A DNA stretch of 64,000 nt, taken from contig NZ_WAJT01000004.1 of NCBI RefSeq assembly GCF_009650605.1, positions 186,001 to 250,000 on the forward strand. Reading direction: 5' to 3'. The notes under the pieces are model-generated. The model did not search any database, was not told where the DNA came from, and saw only the letters and a list, made by a program, of their open reading frames with translations. Origin of the DNA: Labrenzia sp. CE80 (GTDB lineage Bacteria; Pseudomonadota; Alphaproteobacteria; Rhizobiales; Stappiaceae). This document shows positions 1 through 8,474 of the stretch, piece by piece (position 1 is the stretch's first letter; each line of letters begins with the position of its first letter). The translations under genes were made by a program, and so were the position numbers.

Positions 1-60
1 CCGCGGCAGCAGCGTGATAATCGGCCGGCTTCGTCCGGCCGTTCAACGGAGACAAACGAG

Positions 61-426
61 ATGAAACAATGTCTTGTCGTCGATGATTCAAGTGTCATCC
101 GGAAAGTGGCTCGCCGCATCCTGGAAGACATGAACTTCGATATTACCGAAGCCGAAGATGGCCAGCAGGCCCTGGACGAATGCCGAAAGACCATGCCGGA
201 CGCAATCCTTCTGGATTGGAACATGCCGGTCATGGATGGTCTGGAGTTCCTGACCAGTCTTCGTGGCGAAGATGGCGGTGAAAAGCCGATTGTCGTGTTC
301 TGCACGACAGAAAACGACGTGGCTCATATCGCCCGTGCGATCCGGGCCGGCGCCAATGAGTACATCATGAAGCCCTTCGACCGCGAAATCGTCGAAGCAA
401 AGTTTCAGGAAGTCGGCCTCATCTAA
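61..426 (+). CDS. cheY: Chemotaxis response regulator CheY
   Basis: This is a single-domain receiver of 121 residues, the usual CheY length with no output domain. The acidic pocket (D8, D9), the phospho-acceptor D52 in LLDWNMPVMDG, the switch residue T82/T83 in FCTTEND and the conserved K104 in YIMKPFD are all present. When phosphorylated by CheA it would act on the flagellar switch or as a phosphate sink. An AACGGAGA ribosome site precedes the ATG, and a small GC hairpin (22-41) lies just upstream. cheB follows after 19 bp and cheR overlaps cheB, so this is the distal part of a che operon whose earlier genes lie outside the window. Which CheY paralogue it is cannot be decided here. Confidence 0.93.
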   Translation: MKQCLVVDDSSVIRKVARRILEDMNFDITEAEDGQQALDECRKTMPDAILLDWNMPVMDGLEFLTSLRGEDGGEKPIVVFCTTENDVAHIARAIRAGANEYIMKPFDREIVEAKFQEVGLI

Positions 427-445
427 TTGCGACTGGACCCTGTAA

Positions 446-1663
446 ATGGCCTTTGCACAACAAAATATCACGACCGGGGCAAACCCGGGCACGGACCCCA
501 TCCGCGTAATGGTCGTCGACGATGCTGTCGTTATCAGAGGTTTGCTGACCCGTTGGTTGGACTCTGATCCAGGACTTTCAGTCGTCGGATCACACAGAAA
601 CGGCAAGCTTGCCGTTGATGACATTGAAAAGAGCAACCCGGATGTGGTTGTTCTCGATATCGAAATGCCGGAAATGGACGGCATGACTGCGTTGCCGCTG
701 ATGCTGGCGAAAAAGCGTGACCTTGTCGTGATCATGGCATCAACGCTCACCAGACGGAATGCGGAAATCAGCTTGAAAGCGCTTTCGCTTGGTGCTGCCG
801 ACTATGTCCCAAAGCCGGAATCCACTTCCGAAGTCACGACGTCAGTCGATTTTCGCCGCGAACTGATCGACAAGGTCAAGGCGCTGGGCACGCGCGCGCG
901 GCGGATGCGTGGACCTGGACGCACCATGCGTGCTGCTACAAATGCAGGTCGGACGGTTTCCCAGGCTCCTGTCGGCCGTTTGGCGAACACGCGGGAGACG
1001 ATGCGTATGGCGCAGGGTGGCACTGGCGCCGCCGCGGCGCCAGCTGCAGCCTTCAAGCTCCGTCCCTATGCGGCGGTCAAGCCGCGGATCCTGGCAATCG
1101 GGTCTTCTACTGGCGGACCCCAGGCACTTCAGCAGGTGATGAAGGACATCGGAACCGCTATTCACGACGTTCCTGTTGTCATCACTCAGCATATGCCGCC
1201 GACTTTTACCGCCATTCTTGCCGAGCATGTTGGCAAGGCGGCCATGCGTCCCGCGAAAGAAGGCGCGCATGGTGATGTCCTGCAGCCGGGCAACATTTAT
1301 GTTGCTCCTGGTGGCAAGCACATGATCCTCGAGAAGGATGCCGGCGCGGTCAAGATCTGCCTGACTGATGGCGAACCTGTGAATTTCTGCAAACCCGCTG
1401 TCGATCCACTCTTCGACAGCGTCGCCAAGATCTATGGATCGGCGACTTTGGGACTTATCCTGACCGGAATGGGTCACGATGGTGCTGCTGGTGTCAAGAC
1501 GATTGCCGCAGGTGGCGGCAGCGTTCTGACCCAGGATGAAGCCACGAGCGTTGTCTGGGGTATGCCAGGTGCCGCTGCAAACACCGGGATGTGCAGCGAC
1601 GTGTTGCCGCTTCCTGAAATCGGTCCCAAAGTAGCGCGCGTATTAAAGGGGAACGCTAGATGA
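446..1663 (+). CDS. cheB: Chemotaxis protein-glutamate methylesterase CheB
   Basis: The 405-residue protein has an N-terminal receiver domain (about 20-140, phospho-acceptor D71 in VVVLDIEMPEMDG), an Arg/Ala/Gly-rich linker (about 145-205) and a C-terminal methylesterase domain. The catalytic Ser-His-Asp set is visible: serine in AIGSSTGGP (220-221), H249 in ITQHMPP and D345 in GMGHDGAAG. It removes methyl groups from chemoreceptor glutamates, and deamidates glutamines, as the negative arm of adaptation opposite CheR. Its stop overlaps the cheR start by 4 bp (ATGA), so the two enzymes are translationally coupled. The linker is longer than in enteric CheB. Confidence 0.95.
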   Translation: MAFAQQNITTGANPGTDPIRVMVVDDAVVIRGLLTRWLDSDPGLSVVGSHRNGKLAVDDIEKSNPDVVVLDIEMPEMDGMTALPLMLAKKRDLVVIMASTLTRRNAEISLKALSLGAADYVPKPESTSEVTTSVDFRRELIDKVKALGTRARRMRGPGRTMRAATNAGRTVSQAPVGRLANTRETMRMAQGGTGAAAAPAAAFKLRPYAAVKPRILAIGSSTGGPQALQQVMKDIGTAIHDVPVVITQHMPPTFTAILAEHVGKAAMRPAKEGAHGDVLQPGNIYVAPGGKHMILEKDAGAVKICLTDGEPVNFCKPAVDPLFDSVAKIYGSATLGLILTGMGHDGAAGVKTIAAGGGSVLTQDEATSVVWGMPGAAANTGMCSDVLPLPEIGPKVARVLKGNAR

Positions 1664-2529
1664 CCCCGGCTGAGTTCGAGTATCTTAAGAAATTTCTCAA
1701 AGACAAATCAGGCCTGGTCCTGTCCAACGACAAACAATACTTGGTCGAAAGCCGCCTGCTACCAATTGCAAGAACCGCGAAGCTCGATACGCTGAGCGGT
1801 TTGATCGGAAACATGCAAAAGGGCGGAAACTCGAAGCTGGAAAACGATGTCATCGAGGCGATGACGACAAATGAATCGTTCTTCTTCCGCGACAAGACAC
1901 CCTTCGACCACTTCAATGACACCATGTTGCCGGCGCTTCTGGAAGCAAGGGCACGGACACGCGCTCTGAAGATCTGGTGTGCTGCCGCGTCTTCTGGACA
2001 GGAACCATATTCCCTGGGTATCTGCCTCAAGGAAGCTGGGCCAAAGCTGGCAGGTTGGCGCACCCGTATCCTAGGAACGGATCTTTCGAACGAGGTTCTG
2101 GAAAAGGCCAAGGCCGGTATCTACAGCCAGTTTGAAGTGCAGCGCGGTCTCCCGATCCAGATGCTTCTGAAGTATTTTGATCAGAAGGGCGACATGTGGC
2201 AGATCAACCCGGACATGCGGGCAATGATCGAGTGGCGCAAGTTGAACCTCCTCGACAATTTCAACCATCTGGGTGAATTCGATATTCTGTTCTGCCGCAA
2301 CGTGCTGATCTACTTCGACCAACAGACGAAATCGGAAATCCTCGACCGTCTCGCCAAGATGGTTCCGGATGACGGGTTCCTTGTTCTCGGAGCGGCGGAA
2401 ACGGTTGTTGGGCTGACAGACGCCTTCAAGCCTGTTCCAGGAAAGCGCGGCCTGTTTCAGCGCAAGCAGGCAGCGGCACGGTCGGGAGCTGTTGCTCCAA
2501 GACTGGTTGCGGGCGCATCCACGCGCTGA
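1660..2529 (+). CDS. cheR: Chemotaxis protein methyltransferase CheR
   Basis: The 289-residue protein has the CheR all-alpha N-domain (about 1-75) followed by the S-adenosylmethionine-binding domain. The SAM motif reads WCAAASSGQEPYS, and DILFCRNVLIYFD is the conserved second motif. It methylates receptor glutamates using SAM, opposing CheB. It has no C-terminal pentapeptide-binding extension; the tail after the catalytic domain is a short Ala/Arg-rich stretch. It is the last gene of the che operon here, starts inside the cheB stop, and is followed by a hairpin with a T-rich tail facing the convergent LytTR gene. Confidence 0.95.
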   Translation: MTPAEFEYLKKFLKDKSGLVLSNDKQYLVESRLLPIARTAKLDTLSGLIGNMQKGGNSKLENDVIEAMTTNESFFFRDKTPFDHFNDTMLPALLEARARTRALKIWCAAASSGQEPYSLGICLKEAGPKLAGWRTRILGTDLSNEVLEKAKAGIYSQFEVQRGLPIQMLLKYFDQKGDMWQINPDMRAMIEWRKLNLLDNFNHLGEFDILFCRNVLIYFDQQTKSEILDRLAKMVPDDGFLVLGAAETVVGLTDAFKPVPGKRGLFQRKQAAARSGAVAPRLVAGASTR

Positions 2530-2561
2530 CGCCCAAGCACTTGGCGTGACTGAAAACACTG

Positions 2562-2591
2562 CGGCGGCCCACGGGTCGCCGTTTGTTGTTT
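2562..2591 (+). terminator. Probable terminator after cheR
   Basis: An 8-bp GC-rich stem (2562-2569 with 2574-2581, one G-T pair) has a 4-nt loop and is followed by TTTGTTGTTT. It lies between convergent cheR and the LytTR gene, and the T-rich side serves cheR. Confidence 0.5.
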
Positions 2592-3489
2592 AGCTGCTCG
2601 TGCCGAAGCGTTCCATGGCGCTCTTGGCGTTGCTGCGGCTCACCGGAACCGTCGACCCGTCCTTCATCTTTAGGCGCAAATTGCTGCCATCGCGATAGCA
2701 ATGGTCGACCCCAGCGTGGGCGACCCAATGGCTTCGGTGTACCTGGCTGCCCATTTCTTCCGGAAGCAGTTTCATCAGATCAGCAAAGCGAAACAAGATC
2801 ATTCGCGTCTCGGCCTCGCCGATAAGGCGCACATAGTGTTCTTGGGCTTCCGCACGAAGAAGTCGGGTCTCGAATGCGGGTTCGAGTTGTTGCAGGAACG
2901 GCGTTGTTTGTGGTGACGTAGCCTTGCCGGAGGTGACCTCGTCTTTTGCAGGCGTGCCTTGGCCTGCCTTCCGGGGGCTTGTCACTTCGTGCCCCTCAGC
3001 AGGAGCCTCGGCCGCGCTGTCTTCCGATCGGGTTTTTTGCCGAAGGATCCAGGGGGCGGTAATCAGCAGGCAGAGCGCCAGATGATTGTCTAGAAGATAG
3101 CCCAGCTCATAGACAAAGACGACCAGCCGGTCGCCAACGGGATGTGCGTTTCCCTCGCCCTCGAACGGTACGCCAACCATCGGCAGGCGCTCGAGTTCCG
3201 GGAGACCCAGGATGATGTCCATGGCGGTGATTGCGAGGACAAACGGGGCAAGTGTTGCGAGGCTGGTCGCGAGCACCAGAACAAAGCGGCGGCGCTGCAC
3301 GCCGGCGATCTGGGCGGCGATCTGAAGGCCGCCGACAAACAGGGCTGCTTCCAGTGCAATACGGACGAGCCAGTAGCCATAAGCGCCGAGCAGATGCCAT
3401 CCATCTGGAACAGCAATTTGTGTAGCGGCAATCAAAACGGCACTCAGACCGCTCAGAATTGACAACTCCTTCAGGGGTAAGGGAACCAA
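2590..3489 (-). CDS. Membrane-bound LytTR-type DNA-binding regulator
   Basis: The N-terminal half carries about four hydrophobic segments and a charged Pro/Ser/Thr linker follows. The C-terminal ~95 residues have the LytTR pattern (RAEAQEHYVRLIGE near its start, then GSQVHRSHWVAHAGVD and a final SRSNAKSAMERFG). This is therefore an integral membrane protein with a cytoplasmic LytTR DNA-binding domain rather than a two-component response regulator. A longer frame starts with GTG at 3516 but lacks a ribosome site. A TTG at 3489 sits 5 nt after GGAGG, which I prefer (299 residues). It converges on cheR and is not obviously co-transcribed with anything. Its target and signal cannot be read from the sequence. 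Confidence 0.8.
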   Translation of the reverse strand: MVPLPLKELSILSGLSAVLIAATQIAVPDGWHLLGAYGYWLVRIALEAALFVGGLQIAAQIAGVQRRRFVLVLATSLATLAPFVLAITAMDIILGLPELERLPMVGVPFEGEGNAHPVGDRLVVFVYELGYLLDNHLALCLLITAPWILRQKTRSEDSAAEAPAEGHEVTSPRKAGQGTPAKDEVTSGKATSPQTTPFLQQLEPAFETRLLRAEAQEHYVRLIGEAETRMILFRFADLMKLLPEEMGSQVHRSHWVAHAGVDHCYRDGSNLRLKMKDGSTVPVSRSNAKSAMERFGTSS

Positions 3490-3815
3490 GATTGCCTCCG
3501 ATGGTGTGATTTTCACCTTACCATCTAAGATGCATGAATGGGAGATCCGTTCTAACTCACTGCCATTTCAAATAAAAATCACTTGACCGCGGGGCGTTCG
3601 CGCATTTCGTGAAGAAAACGGGTGGGCTACTTTCCGAAACAGTCTGCGGTGCCACATTCTCCTATGGAATTTGATCTGGTCCTGCGGCGGACCGCCCGCT
3701 TCTCTTTCCCCTATCGGGCCTGTGGAGGCGGGTAGCCGTCCGACACTGCCTCATTCTGTCCGAGATTTGGCTGAATGACTTTGGGAGGGGCCTTGACGAA
3801 AATCAGGAGAATGAC
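3490..3815. other. Divergent intergenic region, LytTR gene / MBL gene
   Basis: This is 326 bp between two divergent genes. It must hold both promoters, and an AT-richer stretch near 3540-3590 is the likeliest place. I see no RNA gene, strong palindrome or further ORF that I can support. Confidence 0.4.
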
Positions 3816-4787
3816 ATGAGCGATCTGAAGGTCGAGATTTCCCGCCGCGCCGCGCTTCTGGGCGCTGGTGGCGCTGCTGCAGGCGCCGTTCTGGCAAGCT
3901 CGAGCTCAGTGCTGGCCTCTGCCGACAAGCAGGGCGTTCTGGCCAACCCGGTTGCGCGCTATGGCGTCGGGGATTTCGAGATCAACACGTTGCTTGACGG
4001 CGTCGTGCCTGTCGGTGAGCCGCAGAAGACTTTCGGAATGAATGTCGAGGCGGCCGAGTTCGAAGCCGTGTCCACGGACAACTTCATTCCAGCCGACAGC
4101 TTCAAGACCTTTTTCACCCCGACCCTGGTGAACACTGGGTCCGAGCTGGTTCTGTTCGACACTGGTGTCGGCGAGGGTGGTCGTCCTGCACGTGGGAACA
4201 TGCGCGCTGCGGTCGAAAGCGCAGGCTACTCACCTGAGCAGGTCGATATCGTCGTTCTGACCCACATGCATCCAGATCACATTGGCGGCCTCATGGAAGG
4301 CGGTCAGCCGGCTTTTGCGAACGCACGCTATGTAACGGGCGCAGCCGAGTACGACTTCTGGTCCAAGATGGATCCGGAAGCCAATGGCGTGACCAAGCTT
4401 ATGGCCAAGAACGTCAAGCCGCTGGCTGAGAAGATGACCTTCCTCGAAGATGGCGGCTCCGTCGTTTCAGGTGTCACTGCCATCGCCGCTGGCGGTCATA
4501 CGCCGGGGCACATGGTTTACATGCTCGAAAGCCAGGGCAAGCAACTCCTATTGGCCGCAGACACCGCCAACCACTACGTCTGGTCGCTCGCCCATCCTGA
4601 TTGGGAAGTGCGCTTTGACATGGACAAGGGCGCCGCTGCTGCGACGCGTCGTAAGGTCCTTGGAATGCTTGCAAGCGACAAGGTGCCGTTCGTTGGCTAC
4701 CACATGCCATTCCCGGCAGTGGGGTACGTCGAAGCGGATGGCGACAACTTCCACTATGTCGCGGAGAGCTATCAGCTAAGCCTCTAG
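3816..4787 (+). CDS. Tat-exported MBL-fold metallo-hydrolase
   Basis: The 323-residue protein begins with a twin-arginine signal (ISRRAALLGAGG, RR at 10-11, hydrophobic run to about 34, likely cleavage near ASA-DK). The mature part is a metallo-beta-lactamase fold. H150-x-H152-x-D154-H155 in THMHPDHIGG, a later histidine in GGHTPGHMV, the bridging aspartate in AADTANHY and a final histidine in GYHMPFP give a full two-metal site. It is a folded-in-cytoplasm, periplasmic hydrolase of the broad glyoxalase II/lactonase-like group. The substrate is unknown; an acyl-lactone or other ester is possible but not shown. It stands alone and is closed by strong terminators. Confidence 0.85.
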   Translation: MSDLKVEISRRAALLGAGGAAAGAVLASSSSVLASADKQGVLANPVARYGVGDFEINTLLDGVVPVGEPQKTFGMNVEAAEFEAVSTDNFIPADSFKTFFTPTLVNTGSELVLFDTGVGEGGRPARGNMRAAVESAGYSPEQVDIVVLTHMHPDHIGGLMEGGQPAFANARYVTGAAEYDFWSKMDPEANGVTKLMAKNVKPLAEKMTFLEDGGSVVSGVTAIAAGGHTPGHMVYMLESQGKQLLLAADTANHYVWSLAHPDWEVRFDMDKGAAAATRRKVLGMLASDKVPFVGYHMPFPAVGYVEADGDNFHYVAESYQLSL

Positions 4788-4821
4788 TGCGTGGCCCCAC
4801 CATTCAACACTAGAGGCACTG

Positions 4822-4856
4822 AACGGCCGGGTCTTGATGACCTGGCCGTTTTTTTG
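4822..4856 (+). terminator. Rho-independent terminator of the MBL gene
   Basis: An inverted repeat (AACGGCCGGGTC with GACCTGGCCGTT, one mismatch) is followed by a run of seven T. It lies 35 bp past the MBL stop codon. Confidence 0.85.
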
Positions 4857-4876
4857 TCAAGGACCGCCTGAACAAA

Positions 4877-4908
4877 CAAAAAACCCCCGCAAGGGCGGGG
4901 GTTTTTAA
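4877..4908. terminator. Bidirectional terminator between MBL gene and ctrA
   Basis: A perfect stem (AAAAACCCCCGC with GCGGGGGTTTTT) surrounds a short AAGG loop. A-tract and T-tract flanks let it work on both strands, closing ctrA on the minus strand as well. Confidence 0.85.
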
Positions 4909-4936
4909 AATCGCGTCGAGACGTTAAGTCCGAAGA

Positions 4937-5629
4937 TCAGGCAGCCTGTTCGACTTCCGGTTCGCGCAGCACGTAGCCGCGGCCCCAGACAGTTTCGATA
5001 TAGTTTTTGCCTGATGTTGCTGCGGCGAGCTTTTTGCGCAGCTTACAGATGAAGACGTCGATAATCTTCAGCTCCGGCTCGTCCATGCCACCGTAGAGGT
5101 GGTTGAGGAACATTTCCTTGGTAAGGGTCGTGCCCTTGCGCAGGGAAAGCAGCTCGAGCATTTGGTATTCCTTGCCGGTCAGATGGACGCGTTGGCCGCC
5201 GACTTCGACGGTCTTGGTGTCCAGGTTGACCTTAAGGTCGCCGGTTACGATCACGGATTGGGCATGGCCCTTCGAGCGACGGACAATGGCGTGAATACGT
5301 GCGACAAGCTCATCCTTGTGGAAAGGCTTGGTCATGTAGTCGTCGGCGCCAAAGCCGAGACCACGAACCTTGTCCTCGATGCCGGCATTACCGGAGAGGA
5401 TCAAGATAGGAGTCTTGACCTTAGACACTCGCAATGTGCGAAGAACCTCATAACCGGACATGTCCGGCAGGTTCAAATCAAGCATAATAATGTCATAATC
5501 GTACAGCTTGCCGAGGTCGATACCTTCCTCGCCAAGATCTGTCGTGTAGACGTTGAAGTTTTCAGACTTCAGCATGAGCTCAATGCTCTGTGCTGTCGCA
5601 CTGTCATCCTCAATCAACAATACACGCAT
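4937..5629 (-). CDS. ctrA: Cell-cycle master response regulator CtrA
   Basis: The 230-residue OmpR-type regulator starts MRVLLIEDDSATAQS, the CtrA signature. Its receiver domain carries D51 in IIMLDLNLPDMSG and K-TKPFHKDE. The C-terminal winged helix includes LTGKEYQMLELL and IDVFICKLRKKL. The protein ends in two alanines, as in CtrA proteins degraded by ClpXP in Caulobacter. The frame extends 13 codons further upstream, but the ATG at 5629 has an AAGGGGA ribosome site and matches family starts. It controls cell division, flagellar and chemotaxis genes, and the divergent neighbour is fliI. A TTAACCAT half-site lies about 100 bp upstream on the ctrA coding strand. Confidence 0.95.
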   Translation of the reverse strand: MRVLLIEDDSATAQSIELMLKSENFNVYTTDLGEEGIDLGKLYDYDIIMLDLNLPDMSGYEVLRTLRVSKVKTPILILSGNAGIEDKVRGLGFGADDYMTKPFHKDELVARIHAIVRRSKGHAQSVIVTGDLKVNLDTKTVEVGGQRVHLTGKEYQMLELLSLRKGTTLTKEMFLNHLYGGMDEPELKIIDVFICKLRKKLAAATSGKNYIETVWGRGYVLREPEVEQAA

Positions 5630-6002
5630 GCCAATCCCCTTATGTTGCCTTTCCTGGGCAAGTCGCAACGGCTCTGTCGGTGCCTGCTACGTAGGACTGT
5701 TGTTCACCCCGACCCAAAGCTAGTCGTTTATGGTTAACAAAATCTAATTCGCAGCGGCAAGCTCCAGGGGAAGTAATCTGTGAAAAACAGCAAGTTCTTG
5801 AGTCCGCAGAAAAATTTCCGGAATCAAAGGCCTTAATGTTTTACATTAGGAAGCGGTTCTAACCGACTCCGTTCAGATTCATTCTCCACAAAACTGTTGG
5901 ACCCTGAAATGGCTCTCGCCTGTCAACGTTCCGTTCATTAAGATTAAGCAGAGACGTAAACGATAGGTTACCAAAACCGTTAACTGCTGAAAGGAATTCG
6001 AT
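5630..6002. other. Divergent ctrA / fliI control region
   Basis: This 373-bp region is AT-rich and full of TTAA words: near 5733 (GGTTAACAAAATCTAATT), 5832 (CCTTAATGTTTTACATTAGG), 5938 (CATTAAGATTAAG) and 5967 (GGTTACCAAAACCGTTAAC). None is a perfect TTAA-N7-TTAA CtrA box, but the density next to ctrA and a class II flagellar gene suggests CtrA binding. I see no gene in it. Confidence 0.5.
5731..5738 (-). promoter_or_regulatory. Candidate CtrA half-site TTAACCAT
   Basis: Read on the ctrA coding strand the sequence is TTAACCAT, the extended half-site known from Caulobacter CtrA targets. It is preceded at N7 spacing by ATTA, an imperfect second half. The position suits autoregulation of ctrA. 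The match is seen; binding is inferred. Confidence 0.5.
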
Positions 6003-7328
6003 TTGAAGTCGCTTTTTGCTGAAATCGATTCGCTTATGGCGACTGAAATTTACGGTCGGGTCGTCGCCGTGCAGGGACTTTTGGTGGAAATTGCTGGGCC
6101 AATCCACGAAATGAGCGTGGGTTCGCGGCTCATGATCGACAGTGGCGAAGACAATCCGAAAGTTCCGGCCGAGGTTGTGGGTTTCAGGGATAACCATGCT
6201 CTGTGCATGCCTTTCTCGGGTCTTGAGGGTGTTCGGATGGGCTGCAAGGCTGTGATCACGGCGCGTGACAGCGTTGTTCATCCTGCGAACGGCTGGCTGG
6301 GCCGGGTCGTAAATGCCCTGGGCGAACCGATCGACGGCAAGGGCGACCTGCCTGGCGGTGAGGTTCCCAGAAAATTGCGCAGCTCGCCTCCACCGGCGTC
6401 CGATCGCGCCCGCGTCGGAGGGCCTCTGGATTTGGGGGTCCGTGCGCTCAACACCTTTGTGACCTGCTGCGAAGGCCAGCGCATGGGCATCTTTGCGGGG
6501 TCAGGCGTCGGCAAATCTGTGCTCATGTCGATGCTGGCGCGAAACACCGACTGTGACGTTGCTGTTATTGGTTTGATCGGTGAACGTGGGCGCGAGGTCC
6601 AGGAGTTCATCGAGGATGACCTTGGGGAAGAGGGCCTTGCTCGTTCGGTGGTGATCGTTGCCACCTCCGATGAAAGCGTTCTGATGCGCCGACAAGCAGC
6701 ATATCTGACCATGACGGTTGCCGAGCATTTTCGCGATGAAGGCCAAAACGTGCTCTGCATGATGGATTCGATCACTCGCTTTGCCATGGCGCAGCGGGAA
6801 ATCGGCCTGTCAATCGGCGAGCCTCCGACTTCGAAAGGCTATACGCCAACGGTTTTCACAGAGTTGCCAAGACTGCTGGAGCGTGCGGGCCCCGGCAAAG
6901 TCGGGAGCGGTGCGATAACCGGTCTCTTCACGGTGCTTGTTGAAGGTGACAATCACAACGAACCGGTAGCTGATGCGGTACGCGGTATTCTCGATGGCCA
7001 TGTGGTGATGGAGAGAGGGATCGCCGAGCGCGGGCGCTATCCGGCCATAAATGTGCTAAAGTCGGTTTCCAGAACAATGCCGCGCTGTGTGCCGTCAGAA
7101 AATCTGCCGGTCCTGCGCCGGGCCAAGCAGCTTTTGTCCACCTACACGGACATGGAAGAGCTGATCCGGCTAGGCGCCTACAGAAAGGGATCTGATCCGG
7201 TGGTGGATGAAGCGATTGCCCGTTTCGAGCCGATGGAGGCCTTTTTGAACCAAGGTAAGGACGAGGCAACCTCGCTGCAGGATGGTTATTTGCAGCTTGC
7301 CAACCTTTTGGAAATGACTCCGGGGTAG
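6003..7328 (+). CDS. fliI: Flagellum-specific ATPase FliI
   Basis: The 441-residue protein is an F1-beta-like ATPase of the flagellar type III export apparatus. Walker A is GSGVGKS (166-172), GLIGERGREVQEFIEDDLG is the conserved FliI motif, Walker B lies in VLCMMDSITRFA, and EPPTSKGYTPTVFTELPRLLERAG is typical. It energises export of rod, hook and filament subunits with FliH and FliJ. The chosen start is TTG at 6003 with AAAGGA about 9 nt upstream; an ATG at 6036 (MATEIYGRV) is the alternative. fliJ follows after 28 bp. The placement next to ctrA is the arrangement familiar in Hyphomicrobiales. Confidence 0.95.
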   Translation: MKSLFAEIDSLMATEIYGRVVAVQGLLVEIAGPIHEMSVGSRLMIDSGEDNPKVPAEVVGFRDNHALCMPFSGLEGVRMGCKAVITARDSVVHPANGWLGRVVNALGEPIDGKGDLPGGEVPRKLRSSPPPASDRARVGGPLDLGVRALNTFVTCCEGQRMGIFAGSGVGKSVLMSMLARNTDCDVAVIGLIGERGREVQEFIEDDLGEEGLARSVVIVATSDESVLMRRQAAYLTMTVAEHFRDEGQNVLCMMDSITRFAMAQREIGLSIGEPPTSKGYTPTVFTELPRLLERAGPGKVGSGAITGLFTVLVEGDNHNEPVADAVRGILDGHVVMERGIAERGRYPAINVLKSVSRTMPRCVPSENLPVLRRAKQLLSTYTDMEELIRLGAYRKGSDPVVDEAIARFEPMEAFLNQGKDEATSLQDGYLQLANLLEMTPG

Positions 7329-7356
7329 TATCGGTCTGCTAGGGGAGTATTGAGTA

Positions 7357-7764
7357 ATGAAAACCCGAGACAGTCTAATTCGCCTGAAGCGTTTTCAGGT
7401 CGATGACAAACGGCGGCAGTTGTCTCAGATCGAGACGATGATCGCAGAATTCAACCGGATGGCCGACGAACTTGACGACCAGATCCGGAGTGAGCAAGAA
7501 CGTGTCGGTATCACCGATGTAGGGCATTTCGCCTATCCGACGTTCGCAAAGGCTGCGGCTACACGCCGTGACAATCTGAAAAATTCCGCACTGGAATTGG
7601 ATGAGCAGCTTGAGCGCGCGCGCGATGAGCTGAATGAAGCCATCGAAGAACTGAAAAAGTTCGAGCAACTGGAAGAGCGCGATCAGCAACGTGAGCGCAC
7701 AGCCCAGGAAATTGCCGAGCAGGATCAGCTGGACGAGATTGCGGCCCGCGCCCGGGTGCGCTGA
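7357..7764 (+). CDS. fliJ: Flagellar export chaperone FliJ
   Basis: The 135-residue protein is almost entirely charged alpha-helix with coiled-coil heptads: KTRDSLIRLKRFQVDDKRRQ at the start, then long Glu/Arg/Gln-rich runs. Size, helical content and position directly after fliI identify it as the general export chaperone, which stalks the FliI hexamer and cycles chaperone-substrate complexes at the export gate. FliJ sequences are poorly conserved, so the name rests on both pattern and neighbourhood. The ATG has a GGGGAG ribosome site. Confidence 0.9.
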   Translation: MKTRDSLIRLKRFQVDDKRRQLSQIETMIAEFNRMADELDDQIRSEQERVGITDVGHFAYPTFAKAAATRRDNLKNSALELDEQLERARDELNEAIEELKKFEQLEERDQQRERTAQEIAEQDQLDEIAARARVR

Positions 7765-8027
7765 TCAATCTTTTTCTGCTCTCCTGGCAGGTTTGAAATT
7801 TCATAAAGGCTCGAAACGGAAAACCGGTTCGGGCCTTTGTGCTATCTACCTCAACCTCGTTCGCGTTTGGGATGCCCAAGTTGGCGATAGGTCTCACGGA
7901 ACGCAGATACTGTATGGTTTGGTGCTGCCTGAGCTGTAGTATAGGCGCTGCGACGAAAGGCTTTTTGCCTGCTTTTGCCGATCCACGATTGGGTCGCGCT
8001 CTACCTTTGGAAGGTTTTCAACCACGC

Positions 8028-8474
8028 ATGCGTTTTGCCATTGCCTTATTGCTTCCCATCGCAACGTTCTCCTTTGCTCTCGGTTTGACCCTGCCGCTCA
8101 TGCGGTTTGAAAGGCTGTTCATTCTGGAGGACCGGCCGTCGCTGGTGGATATGATTCTGGTGCTTTGGGGCGATCAGGAGCATGGCCTTGCAGTCGTGAT
8201 CGGAGCGGTTTCGATCGGCTTTCCAGCTCTGAAAATCCTGTTGACCCATGTAGCCGCGCTGTCAGGCGGTGCGAGCAGATCCCTTCACTTTCTGAGTATG
8301 GTCAGCAAGTGGTCGATGCTTGATGTAATGCTGGTTGCGCTGGTGCTGTTTGCTGCAAAGACGAGCGGATTGGCGGCTGCCAGCGTGCTGCCCGGCCTAT
8401 GGTTCTATGCAGCTGCCACGCTCACAACAGCACTGGCCGCATTTCTTTGCGCGCGCCGAAAAGTTCTTAGATAG
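8028..8474 (+). CDS. Paraquat-inducible protein A-like membrane protein
   Basis: This is a 148-residue integral membrane protein with four predicted hydrophobic segments. Hallmarks of the PqiA-like family are FALGLTLPLMRFERL near the N-terminus, SLVDMILVLW, KWSMLDVMLVALVLFAAKTSG in the third segment and PGLWFYAAATL near the end. The reading frame is open further upstream to 7839, but the upstream part is not family-like, so I start at the ATG at 8028. PqiA relatives work with lipid-transport (MCE) systems in enterics; no PqiB-type partner is present here. Its 3' end overlaps the convergent DUF2336 gene by 8 bp. Confidence 0.8.
   Translation: MRFAIALLLPIATFSFALGLTLPLMRFERLFILEDRPSLVDMILVLWGDQEHGLAVVIGAVSIGFPALKILLTHVAALSGGASRSLHFLSMVSKWSMLDVMLVALVLFAAKTSGLAAASVLPGLWFYAAATLTTALAAFLCARRKVLR

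Noticed and set aside
1..17. End of an upstream gene (AAAA then TGA)
   Set aside because: Four codons are too few to support a product, though a preceding chemotaxis gene is likely.
3816..4787. Annotation as a quorum-quenching acyl-homoserine lactonase
   Set aside because: The metal site is compatible but no lactonase-specific residues can be confirmed; kept as a generic MBL hydrolase.
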